Shown: positions 1 through 7,699 of the stretch, one piece after another
Numbering within the stretch: position 1 is the stretch's first letter
How the letters are laid out: every line of letters starts with the position of its first letter
NCBI GenBank assembly: GCA_043806315.1
Contig: JAZDHF010000017.1
Span: 1 to 58,021 of the forward strand
DNA: 58,021 nucleotides
Source of the DNA: SBAX01 sp043806315
GTDB taxonomy: Bacteria; Planctomycetota; Phycisphaerae; UBA1845
Direction of reading: 5' to 3'
Notes under the pieces: generated by a model
The model's database searches: none
Told to the model about the DNA's origin: nothing
What the model saw: the letters and a program-made list of their open reading frames with translations, nothing else
Made by a program: the position numbers and the translations under genes

Positions 1-486
1 GGGCCGTGGATTCGTAATCAACTGCTGAAACACCTCAAGAAGCTGAATGCCACGCTGCTGGACTTCTATCATCTCAGCGAACACGTGTGGGACACGGCCA
101 GGGCCTGCTGGGGCGATGGCGAGGAGGCCAAAGCCTGGGCCTCGAAACAACTACACGACATCAAACACCTCGGAGGGCGTCCGGTGCCGGCGGCCATCGA
201 GGAGGCGAAGAAGAAGCTTCGCTCTCCGGGCAAACAGGATGCCCTGCGATTGCTTCGGAATTACATCGTGGAACGCTGGGAGATGGTGGAGTACCCGGCG
301 GCGTTGGCCAGGGGCTGGGACATCGGCTCCGGCCCCACGGAGGCCATGTGCAAGAACCTCACGCTGCGGCTCAAACGTCCGGGCATGAAATGGGATACGG
401 ATAACGCCGCGGCCCTGATGAACCTCGTCGCCCTCCGCGAGGCCGGGCAGTGGGAGCAGTACTGGCAAACTCGAAAAACCGCCTGA
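1..486 (+). CDS. Transposase, C-terminal part (ISKra4-like), cut by window edge
   Basis: The frame is open from base 1 and gives the last 161 residues of a transposase that starts before the window. Visible residues 20-31 read LDFYHLSEHVWD, and further on come IGSGPTEAMCKNL and RLKRPGMKW. This arrangement is typical of the catalytic end of ISKra4-type DDE transposases, where the glutamate in the GSGxxE segment is a candidate catalytic residue (family knowledge). The end is intact, with a normal stop. The family call is from motif memory; ISLre2-like enzymes are the nearest alternative. It marks the left edge of the region as mobile-element territory. Confidence 0.7.
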   Translation, partial: GPWIRNQLLKHLKKLNATLLDFYHLSEHVWDTARACWGDGEEAKAWASKQLHDIKHLGGRPVPAAIEEAKKKLRSPGKQDALRLLRNYIVERWEMVEYPAALARGWDIGSGPTEAMCKNLTLRLKRPGMKWDTDNAAALMNLVALREAGQWEQYWQTRKTA

Positions 487-612
487 TGCCAAAATCCGTG
501 GCCAGACCCCTCGTGGGGAATACCCGAAGAATTGCCTTGACGACGGGAGGAACGTCGGGTATACACGGGTTCGTCGGCAAGGGCTGCCGATTCTTTGACA
601 AGTGAAGAGGTT

Positions 613-812
613 GCGATTGCCGGTGTCCGGCTTGGGCCGGACGAAAGGGAAGGTGGTGCGAATCCACCGTGGACCCGCCGCTGTGATCGGGGACGAACGC
701 CGCACAAGGCCATTCGTGGGGCCGCGCGTTGCACATCGTGCAGGGCGCGGAAACGCGGAGAAGGCGCGGCTAGTAGTTTGATCCGTAAACCAGAAAACCT
801 GCCGGTAATCGC
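613..812 (+). promoter_or_regulatory. Cobalamin (B12) riboswitch aptamer
   Basis: Bases 613-623 pair with 802-812 in an 11-bp closing helix (one G-U pair). Inside lies the conserved B12-box architecture: AAAGGGAAGGTGGTGCGAAT at about 644-663, then ACCCGCCGCTGTGAT, and CAGAAAACCTGCC just before the 3' arm. These are hallmarks of cobalamin aptamers (Rfam RF00174 type). The aptamer sits about 210 bases upstream of a three-gene surface-protein operon, with a terminator in between. It should sense adenosyl- or another cobalamin and turn the operon off when the vitamin is plentiful. An ORF across it is spurious. Confidence 0.9.
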
Positions 813-932
813 TGTTCGTTGATGTGGTGCCTTCGAGGTCGGGGCGCTGCGATCAGTGACGGCAACCGGAACCCCGCGTTTGCGGGATCTCCTGACGGCG
901 CAAGTCAGCGCCCGGCTGTGACGACTCTGAAT

Positions 933-968
933 CCCGGCTCCCCGCCCTCGTGCGGCGCCGGGTTTTTT
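933..968 (+). terminator. Intrinsic terminator / expression platform of the B12 riboswitch
   Basis: CCCGGC (933-938) pairs with GCCGGG (957-962) across a GC-rich inner stem and is followed directly by TTTTTT (963-968), then CTTTTT. It lies between the cobalamin aptamer and the first gene. Two further small hairpins precede it (873-886 and 892-907). The likely mechanism is premature termination controlled by ligand binding. How the aptamer and this hairpin exchange strands was not worked out. Confidence 0.75.
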
Positions 969-1025
969 CTTTTTACCGGCGGCAGGTCGCGAGGTCGATC
1001 CTGCTCCGGGAGAGGAGTCGCAGCA

Positions 1026-2156
1026 ATGGATCATGCACGCAGAAGATGGTTCGGATTCGGGGTGTTTGCAGTAGCACTGTGTCTATCGCACGGGCGTGGG
1101 GTGTGGGCTGATGGATTTCCCGGTTATCAGTATCTGCACGCATTCAATTTGCCTGCCGGAGCGAGCGTATTCGACGTTCTAAATGATGGTCGCTTGATCG
1201 TACTGGTCGGAGACGATGTCTACGTCGAGACCGCCGCAGATTCACGTAGCTTCGCCCAGACGGGAACGCTGCCCGCCGCCGATTTCCCTTCGTTCGGCGC
1301 CGCCTTCATACGGGTCTCGCCTGATGGAACTCAGATCGCCGTGGGCAATAACGGAGGAACGTCATTCTCCAATTATCAAGTGGGGGTATTCGACGTCAAT
1401 TCGCTGATGGGGAATTGGTTTGCCGCAAACCATTTCGACGCTGAATGGATCGACAGCGCGCATATCGCTCTGACGGCCGGGGATTTCGTGAATCCGAGTG
1501 TGGTGACGGTGTTGGATACCACCAGTGCACATCCGCCGAGCCCGACGAATACCACGATCATCGACAACATCGGCGGCGCTTCCGGGGGCATTGCATTCGA
1601 CTCGGCCGGCAATCTGTACACGGGCAACGGTTTCCAGACTAGCGGTCCAAGCGAGACCGGCGCGGTGAAGGCGTTCCTCCATGCGGCGTGGACGGCGGCC
1701 CTGACAGGCGGGACTCCGCTCGATTTCGAAGCGGGCGGTGTTCTCGTGGTTGATGTCCTATCCGCATCTCCACTGGCGTTCGATCGTCAAGGGAATCTTC
1801 TTGTCGGCGGCGGAGACTTCTCCAGCAGTGGCGACACTGACTTCGTGGCGTTGGTTCGGGCGTCCACCGTTTCGAGCGCCCTAAGCGGCATGGGACCGGC
1901 CGATTCCAACAACCCGGAGCAAGTGCGACGTCTTGACCCTGATGCCGCCAACGATTTCAACTATTTCTCCGTGAATTGCGATCCGGCGCTCGGGCGACTC
2001 TATGTACATGACAGTGGAAGCGCCACGCTGCACACCTACATGGATGTGAGCATCATTCCGACCCTCTCGCAATGGGGCCTCGCCTCTATGACGCTGTTGT
2101 TGTTGACGGCCGCCACGCTGGTCATTCGCCGCGCGGAAAACGGAGGCGGACAATGA
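1026..2156 (+). CDS. IPTL-CTERM surface protein, probable beta-propeller, B12-riboswitch controlled
   Basis: 376 residues. The start at 1026 follows GGAGAGGAGT at a good distance; an upstream in-frame ATG at 819 lies next to the riboswitch and is unlikely. A signal peptide covers about residues 1-28 (basic MDHARRR, hydrophobic core, VWA cleavage site). The C-terminus has the IPTL-CTERM sorting tripartite: IPTLSQWG at 344-351, a hydrophobic helix, then RRA. In this family exosortase-type enzymes cut and anchor the protein at the cell surface. The body has repeats of the kind seen in YVTN/YncE propellers (for example RVSPDGTQIAVGN and GGIAFDSAGNLYTGNG). Its stop overlaps the next start (ATGA). 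A role in binding cobalamin is inferred only from the riboswitch. Confidence 0.75.
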   Translation: MDHARRRWFGFGVFAVALCLSHGRGVWADGFPGYQYLHAFNLPAGASVFDVLNDGRLIVLVGDDVYVETAADSRSFAQTGTLPAADFPSFGAAFIRVSPDGTQIAVGNNGGTSFSNYQVGVFDVNSLMGNWFAANHFDAEWIDSAHIALTAGDFVNPSVVTVLDTTSAHPPSPTNTTIIDNIGGASGGIAFDSAGNLYTGNGFQTSGPSETGAVKAFLHAAWTAALTGGTPLDFEAGGVLVVDVLSASPLAFDRQGNLLVGGGDFSSSGDTDFVALVRASTVSSALSGMGPADSNNPEQVRRLDPDAANDFNYFSVNCDPALGRLYVHDSGSATLHTYMDVSIIPTLSQWGLASMTLLLLTAATLVIRRAENGGGQ

Positions 2157-3286
2157 ACCGTTCGTGGGTGGGATTCGTCGCATGGTGTTTGACGTTCTCG
2201 GTCAATGCTGTGGTAGGCAATCCGTACCCATTTGCGGTACGAGTGTTGGAGTTCGCGCCCGCGCCCGGGCAATTCGTAAATTACGCCGATTTCGACGATC
2301 CGGCCCGTGCGTTGGGGCCGCCGTCGGGCGGAGGCACGTCGGCCCCGAACAACACGTCCGTCGTCAGCTTGGGCGGGTTCGGCGGCTACATTGTGCTGGG
2401 GTTCGACCATACGGTGGTCGATGACCCGCTCAATCCATTCGGTATGGACGCGATCGTTTTCGGCAACGCCTATTGGGTCGGCGGCGATCCCCAAAGACAT
2501 TGGGCTGAGTGCGCTACCGTAGAAATCAGTTTAGACGTGAATGGCAATGGGTTGGCCGACGATCCTTGGTATTTAATTCCCGGTTCCCATATTACCGACG
2601 CCAGTGATCAGCTTGCCATCGAGCACTGGGATGACGACGTCAACGATGACCGTTTTCCTCCGGACGAGGAATCCTGGATTCCGCCAGGATATTCGGGCGC
2701 GTGGGATACCCAGGCGTTCGCCTTGCCGACGGCTATATTCGGGACGCCGGTAGTGACTAATCCTGACTCCGGTGGACACTCGGAAGGGATATTCGGTTAC
2801 GCCGATTATTCTCCAACGTTGGTCTTAGGTGATCTCAATGGGGACAACGTCGTCGATGACCCGGAAATCGCCGCGGAAGAATTCTATACGAGGCCGGACG
2901 ACCCGCGAACGGTCGGCGTGACTCAAGGTTCCGGGGGTGGGGATGCCTTTGATATTGCATGGGCCATCGACCCACTGACCGGCGACCCGGCAGGTCTTTG
3001 CGGGTTTGATTTCATTCGTCTGACAAGCGCCGTCGATAGCGTATCCCCCATATTCGGAGAAAAGTCGGCGGAGATTGACGCCGTGGCCGACGTCGCCCCC
3101 GATCCCTTTGGTGACGCCGACGACGACGGCGACATCGACCTGAGGGATGTTGCGAAGCTGCTCAACTGCTTCGGGGACGATTCCGACCTCACACCGGTGT
3201 GTGAGCGAGTGGATCGTGAGCCGAACGGAACCATCGGCCTCGAGGACGCGGCCGCCTTCGTCGGGCGAATGACGGGACCGTTATGA
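2153..3286 (+). CDS. Secreted surface protein with dockerin-like tail, B12-riboswitch operon
   Basis: 377 residues. The start ATG overlaps the stop of the previous gene, so the two are translationally coupled. A signal peptide spans about residues 1-22. The central region (VNYADFDDP, SLGGFGGYIVLGFDHTV, DVNGNGLADDPWYLI) resembles extracellular 'cell surface proteins' often found near cobalamin uptake genes in Bacteroidota (recalled similarity, not searched). Residues 321-377 form a dockerin-like pair of EF-hand loops, the first reading DADDDGDIDLRD, expected to bind calcium. No catalytic motif is visible. With its neighbours it probably forms a surface assembly whose synthesis rises when B12 is scarce. 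Function unproven. Confidence 0.7.
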   Translation: MNRSWVGFVAWCLTFSVNAVVGNPYPFAVRVLEFAPAPGQFVNYADFDDPARALGPPSGGGTSAPNNTSVVSLGGFGGYIVLGFDHTVVDDPLNPFGMDAIVFGNAYWVGGDPQRHWAECATVEISLDVNGNGLADDPWYLIPGSHITDASDQLAIEHWDDDVNDDRFPPDEESWIPPGYSGAWDTQAFALPTAIFGTPVVTNPDSGGHSEGIFGYADYSPTLVLGDLNGDNVVDDPEIAAEEFYTRPDDPRTVGVTQGSGGGDAFDIAWAIDPLTGDPAGLCGFDFIRLTSAVDSVSPIFGEKSAEIDAVADVAPDPFGDADDDGDIDLRDVAKLLNCFGDDSDLTPVCERVDREPNGTIGLEDAAAFVGRMTGPL

Positions 3287-4065
3287 AGATCGGAAACAGG
3301 GACGAACCCGCGGGCTTTTCCCTAGTCGAACTGCTCGTGTCGGCGGGAATTGTGGTAATTCTTGTGGGAGTTCTCCTCCCCGGGCTTAGCCATGCGCGCG
3401 AGCAGGCGAAGGCGGCCTGTTGCCGATCGAACATCCGACAGTTGGCTTTGGCCAATGGACTCTATGCGCAGGAATCGGGCGGCGTCTATGTCCCCGGCGC
3501 GTCCGACTTTCTGTCGAATTTGCACCGTTGGCACGGCGAGCGATCGTCCCTTTATGAGTCATTCGTCTCAGGACGCGGGCCGCTCGTCCCGTATTTGGGA
3601 CCCGAGGGAGCCATCCGTGATTGTCCGGCGTTTTTTCCCGACTCCAAAGGGTTTGAGACGGGCAATGGAGGTTACGGCTACAACAACGCCTATGTTGGCG
3701 TTCGGACGGCGACCGACCGACATGGGAAGGTGATCGTCGTGAGCGACCTTGCCGGCGCGACGGCCGACCGGGTGAAACATCCCGGCGAAACGGTGATGTT
3801 CACCGACAGTGCGTTCGCCGACGCCAGCCTGATCGAGTACAGCTTCGCCGAGCCGCGTTTCCATCCGTCCTACGGATCCCGCGCCGATCCATCGATCCAC
3901 TTCCGCCACGCCCGGACCGTCAATGTTGCGTGGTGCGACGGTCATGTCAGCGGCGAGAGGCGCACGTTCACCTGGTCCAGCGGAACCTACACCGGAGACC
4001 CAGCTAGACTGGGCCTCGGTTGGTTCGGCGAGACGGACGACAACGGTCTGTTCGACCTACGGTGA
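3283..4065 (+). CDS. Prepilin-like protein with N-terminal cleavage motif and H-X9-DG motif
   Basis: 260 residues, starting with an ATGA overlap on the preceding stop. Residues 11-16 (G|FSLVE) are a type IV prepilin peptidase site with Glu at +5, followed by a hydrophobic helix to about residue 35. Near the end H209 and D219-G220 form the H-X9-DG motif of the planctomycete pseudopilin-like (DUF1559-type) family. Such proteins are numerous in Planctomycetota, and their individual jobs are mostly unknown. What is unusual is its place as the third gene of a cobalamin-riboswitch operon with two surface proteins. It may build a short pseudopilus or anchor for the other two; that is inference. Confidence 0.8.
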   Translation: MKIGNRDEPAGFSLVELLVSAGIVVILVGVLLPGLSHAREQAKAACCRSNIRQLALANGLYAQESGGVYVPGASDFLSNLHRWHGERSSLYESFVSGRGPLVPYLGPEGAIRDCPAFFPDSKGFETGNGGYGYNNAYVGVRTATDRHGKVIVVSDLAGATADRVKHPGETVMFTDSAFADASLIEYSFAEPRFHPSYGSRADPSIHFRHARTVNVAWCDGHVSGERRTFTWSSGTYTGDPARLGLGWFGETDDNGLFDLR

Positions 4066-4070
4066 GATGT

Positions 4071-4160
4071 GAATTGCCAATTGTCAATTGCCAATTTCCA
4101 ATTGAACAGCGAGCTTAGCCCCCTTTTCAATCGGCAATTGGAAACTGGCAATCCCCAATG
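4071..4160. repeat. Inverted pair of tandem-word arms (word near AATTGCCA)
   Basis: Left arm 4071-4106 repeats AATTGCCA/CAATT words; right arm 4125-4160 carries the approximate reverse complement (GGCAATTGGAAACTGGCAAT). It fills the spacer between the B12 operon and the next gene. It is AT-rich compared with its surroundings and could form a long imperfect hairpin. The same design with other words occurs at 10021, 27866, 30434, 31785, 35023 and 36228. Confidence 0.7.
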
Positions 4161-4207
4161 GTCGCCGGTATCATCGCAGTGGGTTTTGTTGATGAAGGGA
4201 AACGTAA

Positions 4208-6433
4208 ATGACGCTACGACTGGGGTTTGGGTTGCTCTTTGTTACCGGTTGTCTTGCGGGCGGACCGCGAGGCAGCTCCAGGACATCGGGCGTCATCGCC
4301 GATCCGGCATTTCTTGAACAGTACGCGGCCACACGACGCTTTTCCGCCGGTCAGCCGACGGCCATCAGGCTCGCGCCAGACGGCAGCGCCGTCCTGTTCC
4401 TCCGCTCTCCCCCCCGCAGTTTCGTTCAGGACCTCTATGAGTTCAACACGCAGACGGGCCAGGAGCGCCGGTTGCTGACTGCGGAGCAGATTCTGAAAGG
4501 CGCGGAGGAGAATCTGTCCGTCGAAGAGCGCGCCCGCCGCGAGCGAATGCGGATATCGGCCCGCGGCATCGCCTCGTATCAACTCAGTAAAGACGGTACG
4601 AAGATCCTGGTTCCGCTCTCGGGCCGACTCTTCGTCATCGAACGCGCTTCCGCCAGGGTTCGGGAGTTGGTCAGTGACGCAGGCTACCCTCTTGATCCGC
4701 GTTTCTCGCCGGACGGGCGTTTTGTAGCGTGCGTCCGCGAGAAGGAACTGTATGTGATGGATCTCGCCTCGGGTTCGGAGCGGAGACTCACCACGGGTGC
4801 GGGTGCGACGCTCTCTCACGGAACGGCGGAGTTCGTCGCCCAGGAGGAGATGGGCCGGACGGAAGGCTATTGGTGGTCTCCGGACGGCAAGATGATCGCC
4901 TGCCAGGAAACCTCGACGGAGGGGATGGAGATGATGCACATCGCCGACGCGATCCATCCCGATCGAAAGCCGCAGGCCTGGGCCTACCCGCGGCCCGGCC
5001 AGAAGAACGCCGACGTCCGCCTCGGTCTCATTTCCGTCGACGGAGGGGAAACGCGATGGGTAATGTGGGATCGGGAGCGCTATCCCTATCTCGCGACGGT
5101 GCGCTGGAAGGACCAGGCCCCGCTGACGATCCTGGTCCAGAACCGTCAACAGACGGAGGAAGCGTTGCTCCGTGTCGACCTCGAGACCGGACATACGTCG
5201 CCATTACTGATCGAGAAGGATGAGGCGTGGATCAACTTGGATCCATCCATGCCCAAGTGGTTCCCGGACGGCAGTGCATTCCTCTGGACCACAGAGCGCA
5301 ACGGGGCGTGGCAATTGGAACTGCACAGTGCGGACGGACAGTTGGTCCGTGCGCTCACCGGAACCGATTTCGGGTATAAGGGATTCGTCGACCTCGATCC
5401 CGACAGCAGGACTGTTCATCTATCCGGCAGCGACGATCCCACGCAAACCCATGTCTACCGGCTGTGGATCGATGGCAGTCATACGGCGCCTGTTCGAATA
5501 ACGATGGAGCCTGGAATTCACTCCGCGACGTTCTCGGAAAACCATCGAGTTTTTGTTCATGCCTCCTCGACCATGGACGGGCGGCGCGCGCAGGCCGTGC
5601 GGAGCATGGACGGGCGCAAACTCGGCCTGTTGCCGTCAGTGGGCGAGCAACCTCCGTTCGTTCCCCATATCGAGTTAACGACGGTCGGTTCGGAACCGTC
5701 CTTCCATGCAGTCCTTGTCAGACCGCGCAACTTCGATTCACGTCGTCGTTATCCCGTGATCGTATCCGTGTACGGCGGTCCCCATGCCCAGACGGTCGTC
5801 GCCGCGCCGTCGGCTTATCTCCTGCAGCAATGGATCGCCGACCACGGGTTTATCGTAGTCTCCGTTGACGGACGCGGCACGCCGGCGCGCGGCCGGAGTT
5901 GGGAGCGGGCCCTCAAGGGGAATCTGATTGACGTTCCGCTCGGCGATCAAGCGGCAGGGTTGAAGGCCCTTGGTCGGAAGTACCGCGAACTCGACCTCGA
6001 TCGGGTCGGGATCTACGGCTGGTCGTTCGGGGGCTACTTCTCCGCCATCGCGGTGATGCGCCGCCCGGACGTATTTGATGTGGGGGTCGCCGGGGCCCCG
6101 GTTGCGGAGTGGCTCGACTACGACACGCACTACGCCGAGCGCTACCTCGGTCTGCCCGAGGACAATCTCAGCGGCTACGCGGACTCGTCCGTGCTGACGT
6201 ACGCGAAGGATTTGGAAAAGCCGCTCCTCATCATCCACGGCACGGCCGATGACAACGTCTACTTCAGTCACAGCCTGAAGATGTCCAGCGCCCTTTTCCG
6301 GGCTGGAAAGCCTCATGACTTCCTAGCTCTGAGCGATTTCACGCACATGGTGGCCGATCCGTTGGTGACGACGCGGCTTTATCAGCGGATCGTCCATTAT
6401 TTCCGGGATCATCTGATCCCGGCGGCCCAATGA
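4208..6433 (+). CDS. Dipeptidyl peptidase IV-type S9 serine peptidase, lipoprotein
   Basis: 741 residues. The N-terminus has a lipobox ending at C15 (FVTGC), so the protein is probably a membrane-anchored lipoprotein facing the periplasm. Residues about 40-480 are the DPP-IV beta-propeller half, including EFVAQEEMGRTEGYWWSPDG, which resembles the double-Glu segment that holds the substrate amino-terminus in DPP-IV. The C-terminal alpha/beta hydrolase contains S606 in GWSFGG, D681/D682 in GTADDNV and H713 in FTHMV, the expected Ser-Asp-His order. It should release dipeptides from peptide amino-termini for nutrition. It stands alone after a repeat-filled spacer. Length fits the family. Confidence 0.9.
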   Translation: MTLRLGFGLLFVTGCLAGGPRGSSRTSGVIADPAFLEQYAATRRFSAGQPTAIRLAPDGSAVLFLRSPPRSFVQDLYEFNTQTGQERRLLTAEQILKGAEENLSVEERARRERMRISARGIASYQLSKDGTKILVPLSGRLFVIERASARVRELVSDAGYPLDPRFSPDGRFVACVREKELYVMDLASGSERRLTTGAGATLSHGTAEFVAQEEMGRTEGYWWSPDGKMIACQETSTEGMEMMHIADAIHPDRKPQAWAYPRPGQKNADVRLGLISVDGGETRWVMWDRERYPYLATVRWKDQAPLTILVQNRQQTEEALLRVDLETGHTSPLLIEKDEAWINLDPSMPKWFPDGSAFLWTTERNGAWQLELHSADGQLVRALTGTDFGYKGFVDLDPDSRTVHLSGSDDPTQTHVYRLWIDGSHTAPVRITMEPGIHSATFSENHRVFVHASSTMDGRRAQAVRSMDGRKLGLLPSVGEQPPFVPHIELTTVGSEPSFHAVLVRPRNFDSRRRYPVIVSVYGGPHAQTVVAAPSAYLLQQWIADHGFIVVSVDGRGTPARGRSWERALKGNLIDVPLGDQAAGLKALGRKYRELDLDRVGIYGWSFGGYFSAIAVMRRPDVFDVGVAGAPVAEWLDYDTHYAERYLGLPEDNLSGYADSSVLTYAKDLEKPLLIIHGTADDNVYFSHSLKMSSALFRAGKPHDFLALSDFTHMVADPLVTTRLYQRIVHYFRDHLIPAAQ

Positions 6434-6552
6434 CGAAGGTCTTTCGCTGGCGCCCCGCGACCCCGTCGAAGCCGCCGGGGCGCCTGGACTCCCTAACGTT
6501 TCCCGAATATACTCCTATGACGTTGGCCCTCGGGTGAACGATCGGGCGTACG

Positions 6553-7647
6553 ATGCAGCTTCGTCGCGTTGACAATCCGCCGAACCCATACCTCTCCCAG
6601 CACGCGGAGTGGTTGGAACCGCCGCCGCCGGCGCGGCTCGAAATCTACGAAGAGACCTCCGGCTCCATCCTCTCCCGCAATGACAGCCCCGACCTGCCGT
6701 TCACCTGGTCGGCCAACCCCTACCGCGGTTGTCAACATGCCTGCGCCTATTGCTACGCCAGGCCGTACCATGAGTACTTGGGTCTGGGAGCGGGCACGGA
6801 CTTCGATACCAAGCTCATCGTCAAGCGCAACGCGGCCGAGCTTCTGCGTGAGGCGTTTCGCAAGCGGACGTGGACACGCGAGTTCGTCAACTTTTCGGGC
6901 ATCACCGACTGCTATCAGCCGATCGAGGCGAGCTATGGGATCACGCGGGCGTGCCTGCAAGTCTGCTTGGAATTCGCCAACCCGGTCGCGGTGGTAACGA
7001 AAGGCTTCCTTGTGGTGCGCGACGCGGACGTACTCCAAGCTCTTCACCAGACCGCGGAGGCGACGGTTTGCGTCAGCATCCCCTTCGCCGACGCAGAGAC
7101 GACCAAGCTCATCGAGCCGCAGGCGCCGCCGCCCGCACGACGGTTCGAGACCGTGCGGCGGTTGAGCGACGCGGGCATCCCTGTGACGGTCTTCGTGTCG
7201 CCGGTGATCCCCGGCCTGAACGATCGCGACATCCCGCGCATTCTTGAGCAGGCGGCGGCGGCCGGAGCGCAATCGGCGAGCTACACCGCCCTGCGACTGC
7301 CCGGAAGCGTGGAGAGCGTGTTCGTCTCCCGCCTTCGCGAAGTGCTACCGCTGCGGGCCGACCGTGTCCTCAACCGCCTGCGCGATATCCGCGGCGGGCG
7401 ACTCAGCGAATCTCGCTTCGGCAAGCGGATGCGCGGCAGCGGGACCTACTGGAAGAGCATCGACGACCTGTTCCAGATCTCGAAGAAACGCTTCGGACTC
7501 GATCGGGATGGCGCAGGCTCATCGTGCGAGTGCCGCGTCGGGCCCGCAGAGGTCCGCACGGACGCACGACCGCCCGGAGCACGCCCCGCCGACTCTGCGC
7601 CGTCGGCAACGCCGCTCGTCCAACTCTCGTTCGACTTTCAACCGTGA
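6553..7647 (+). CDS. PA0069-type radical SAM protein
   Basis: 364 residues. C60, C64 and C67 (CQHACAYC) form the CxxxCxxC site that binds a 4Fe-4S cluster and S-adenosylmethionine. The surrounding FTWSANPYRGCQHACAYCYA and later VNFSGITDCYQPIE are characteristic of the PA0069/Rv2578c group, distantly related to spore photoproduct lyase. The substrate of this group is unknown; a DNA-repair role is sometimes suggested. The last 50 residues are Pro/Ala-rich and poorly conserved. The next gene, a UbiB-like kinase, begins about 50 bases downstream on the same strand, so the two may be co-transcribed. Confidence 0.85.
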   Translation: MQLRRVDNPPNPYLSQHAEWLEPPPPARLEIYEETSGSILSRNDSPDLPFTWSANPYRGCQHACAYCYARPYHEYLGLGAGTDFDTKLIVKRNAAELLREAFRKRTWTREFVNFSGITDCYQPIEASYGITRACLQVCLEFANPVAVVTKGFLVVRDADVLQALHQTAEATVCVSIPFADAETTKLIEPQAPPPARRFETVRRLSDAGIPVTVFVSPVIPGLNDRDIPRILEQAAAAGAQSASYTALRLPGSVESVFVSRLREVLPLRADRVLNRLRDIRGGRLSESRFGKRMRGSGTYWKSIDDLFQISKKRFGLDRDGAGSSCECRVGPAEVRTDARPPGARPADSAPSATPLVQLSFDFQP

Positions 7648-7699
7648 GGGTGCTCCGGTGGTTTGACGAGACCGTGCTCCCATGCGAGCCTAGCCGCGT

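Noticed and set aside
595..822. Forward ORF of 75 residues across the riboswitch
   Set aside because: It coincides with the structured cobalamin aptamer, and the translation is Arg-rich with no protein-like pattern.
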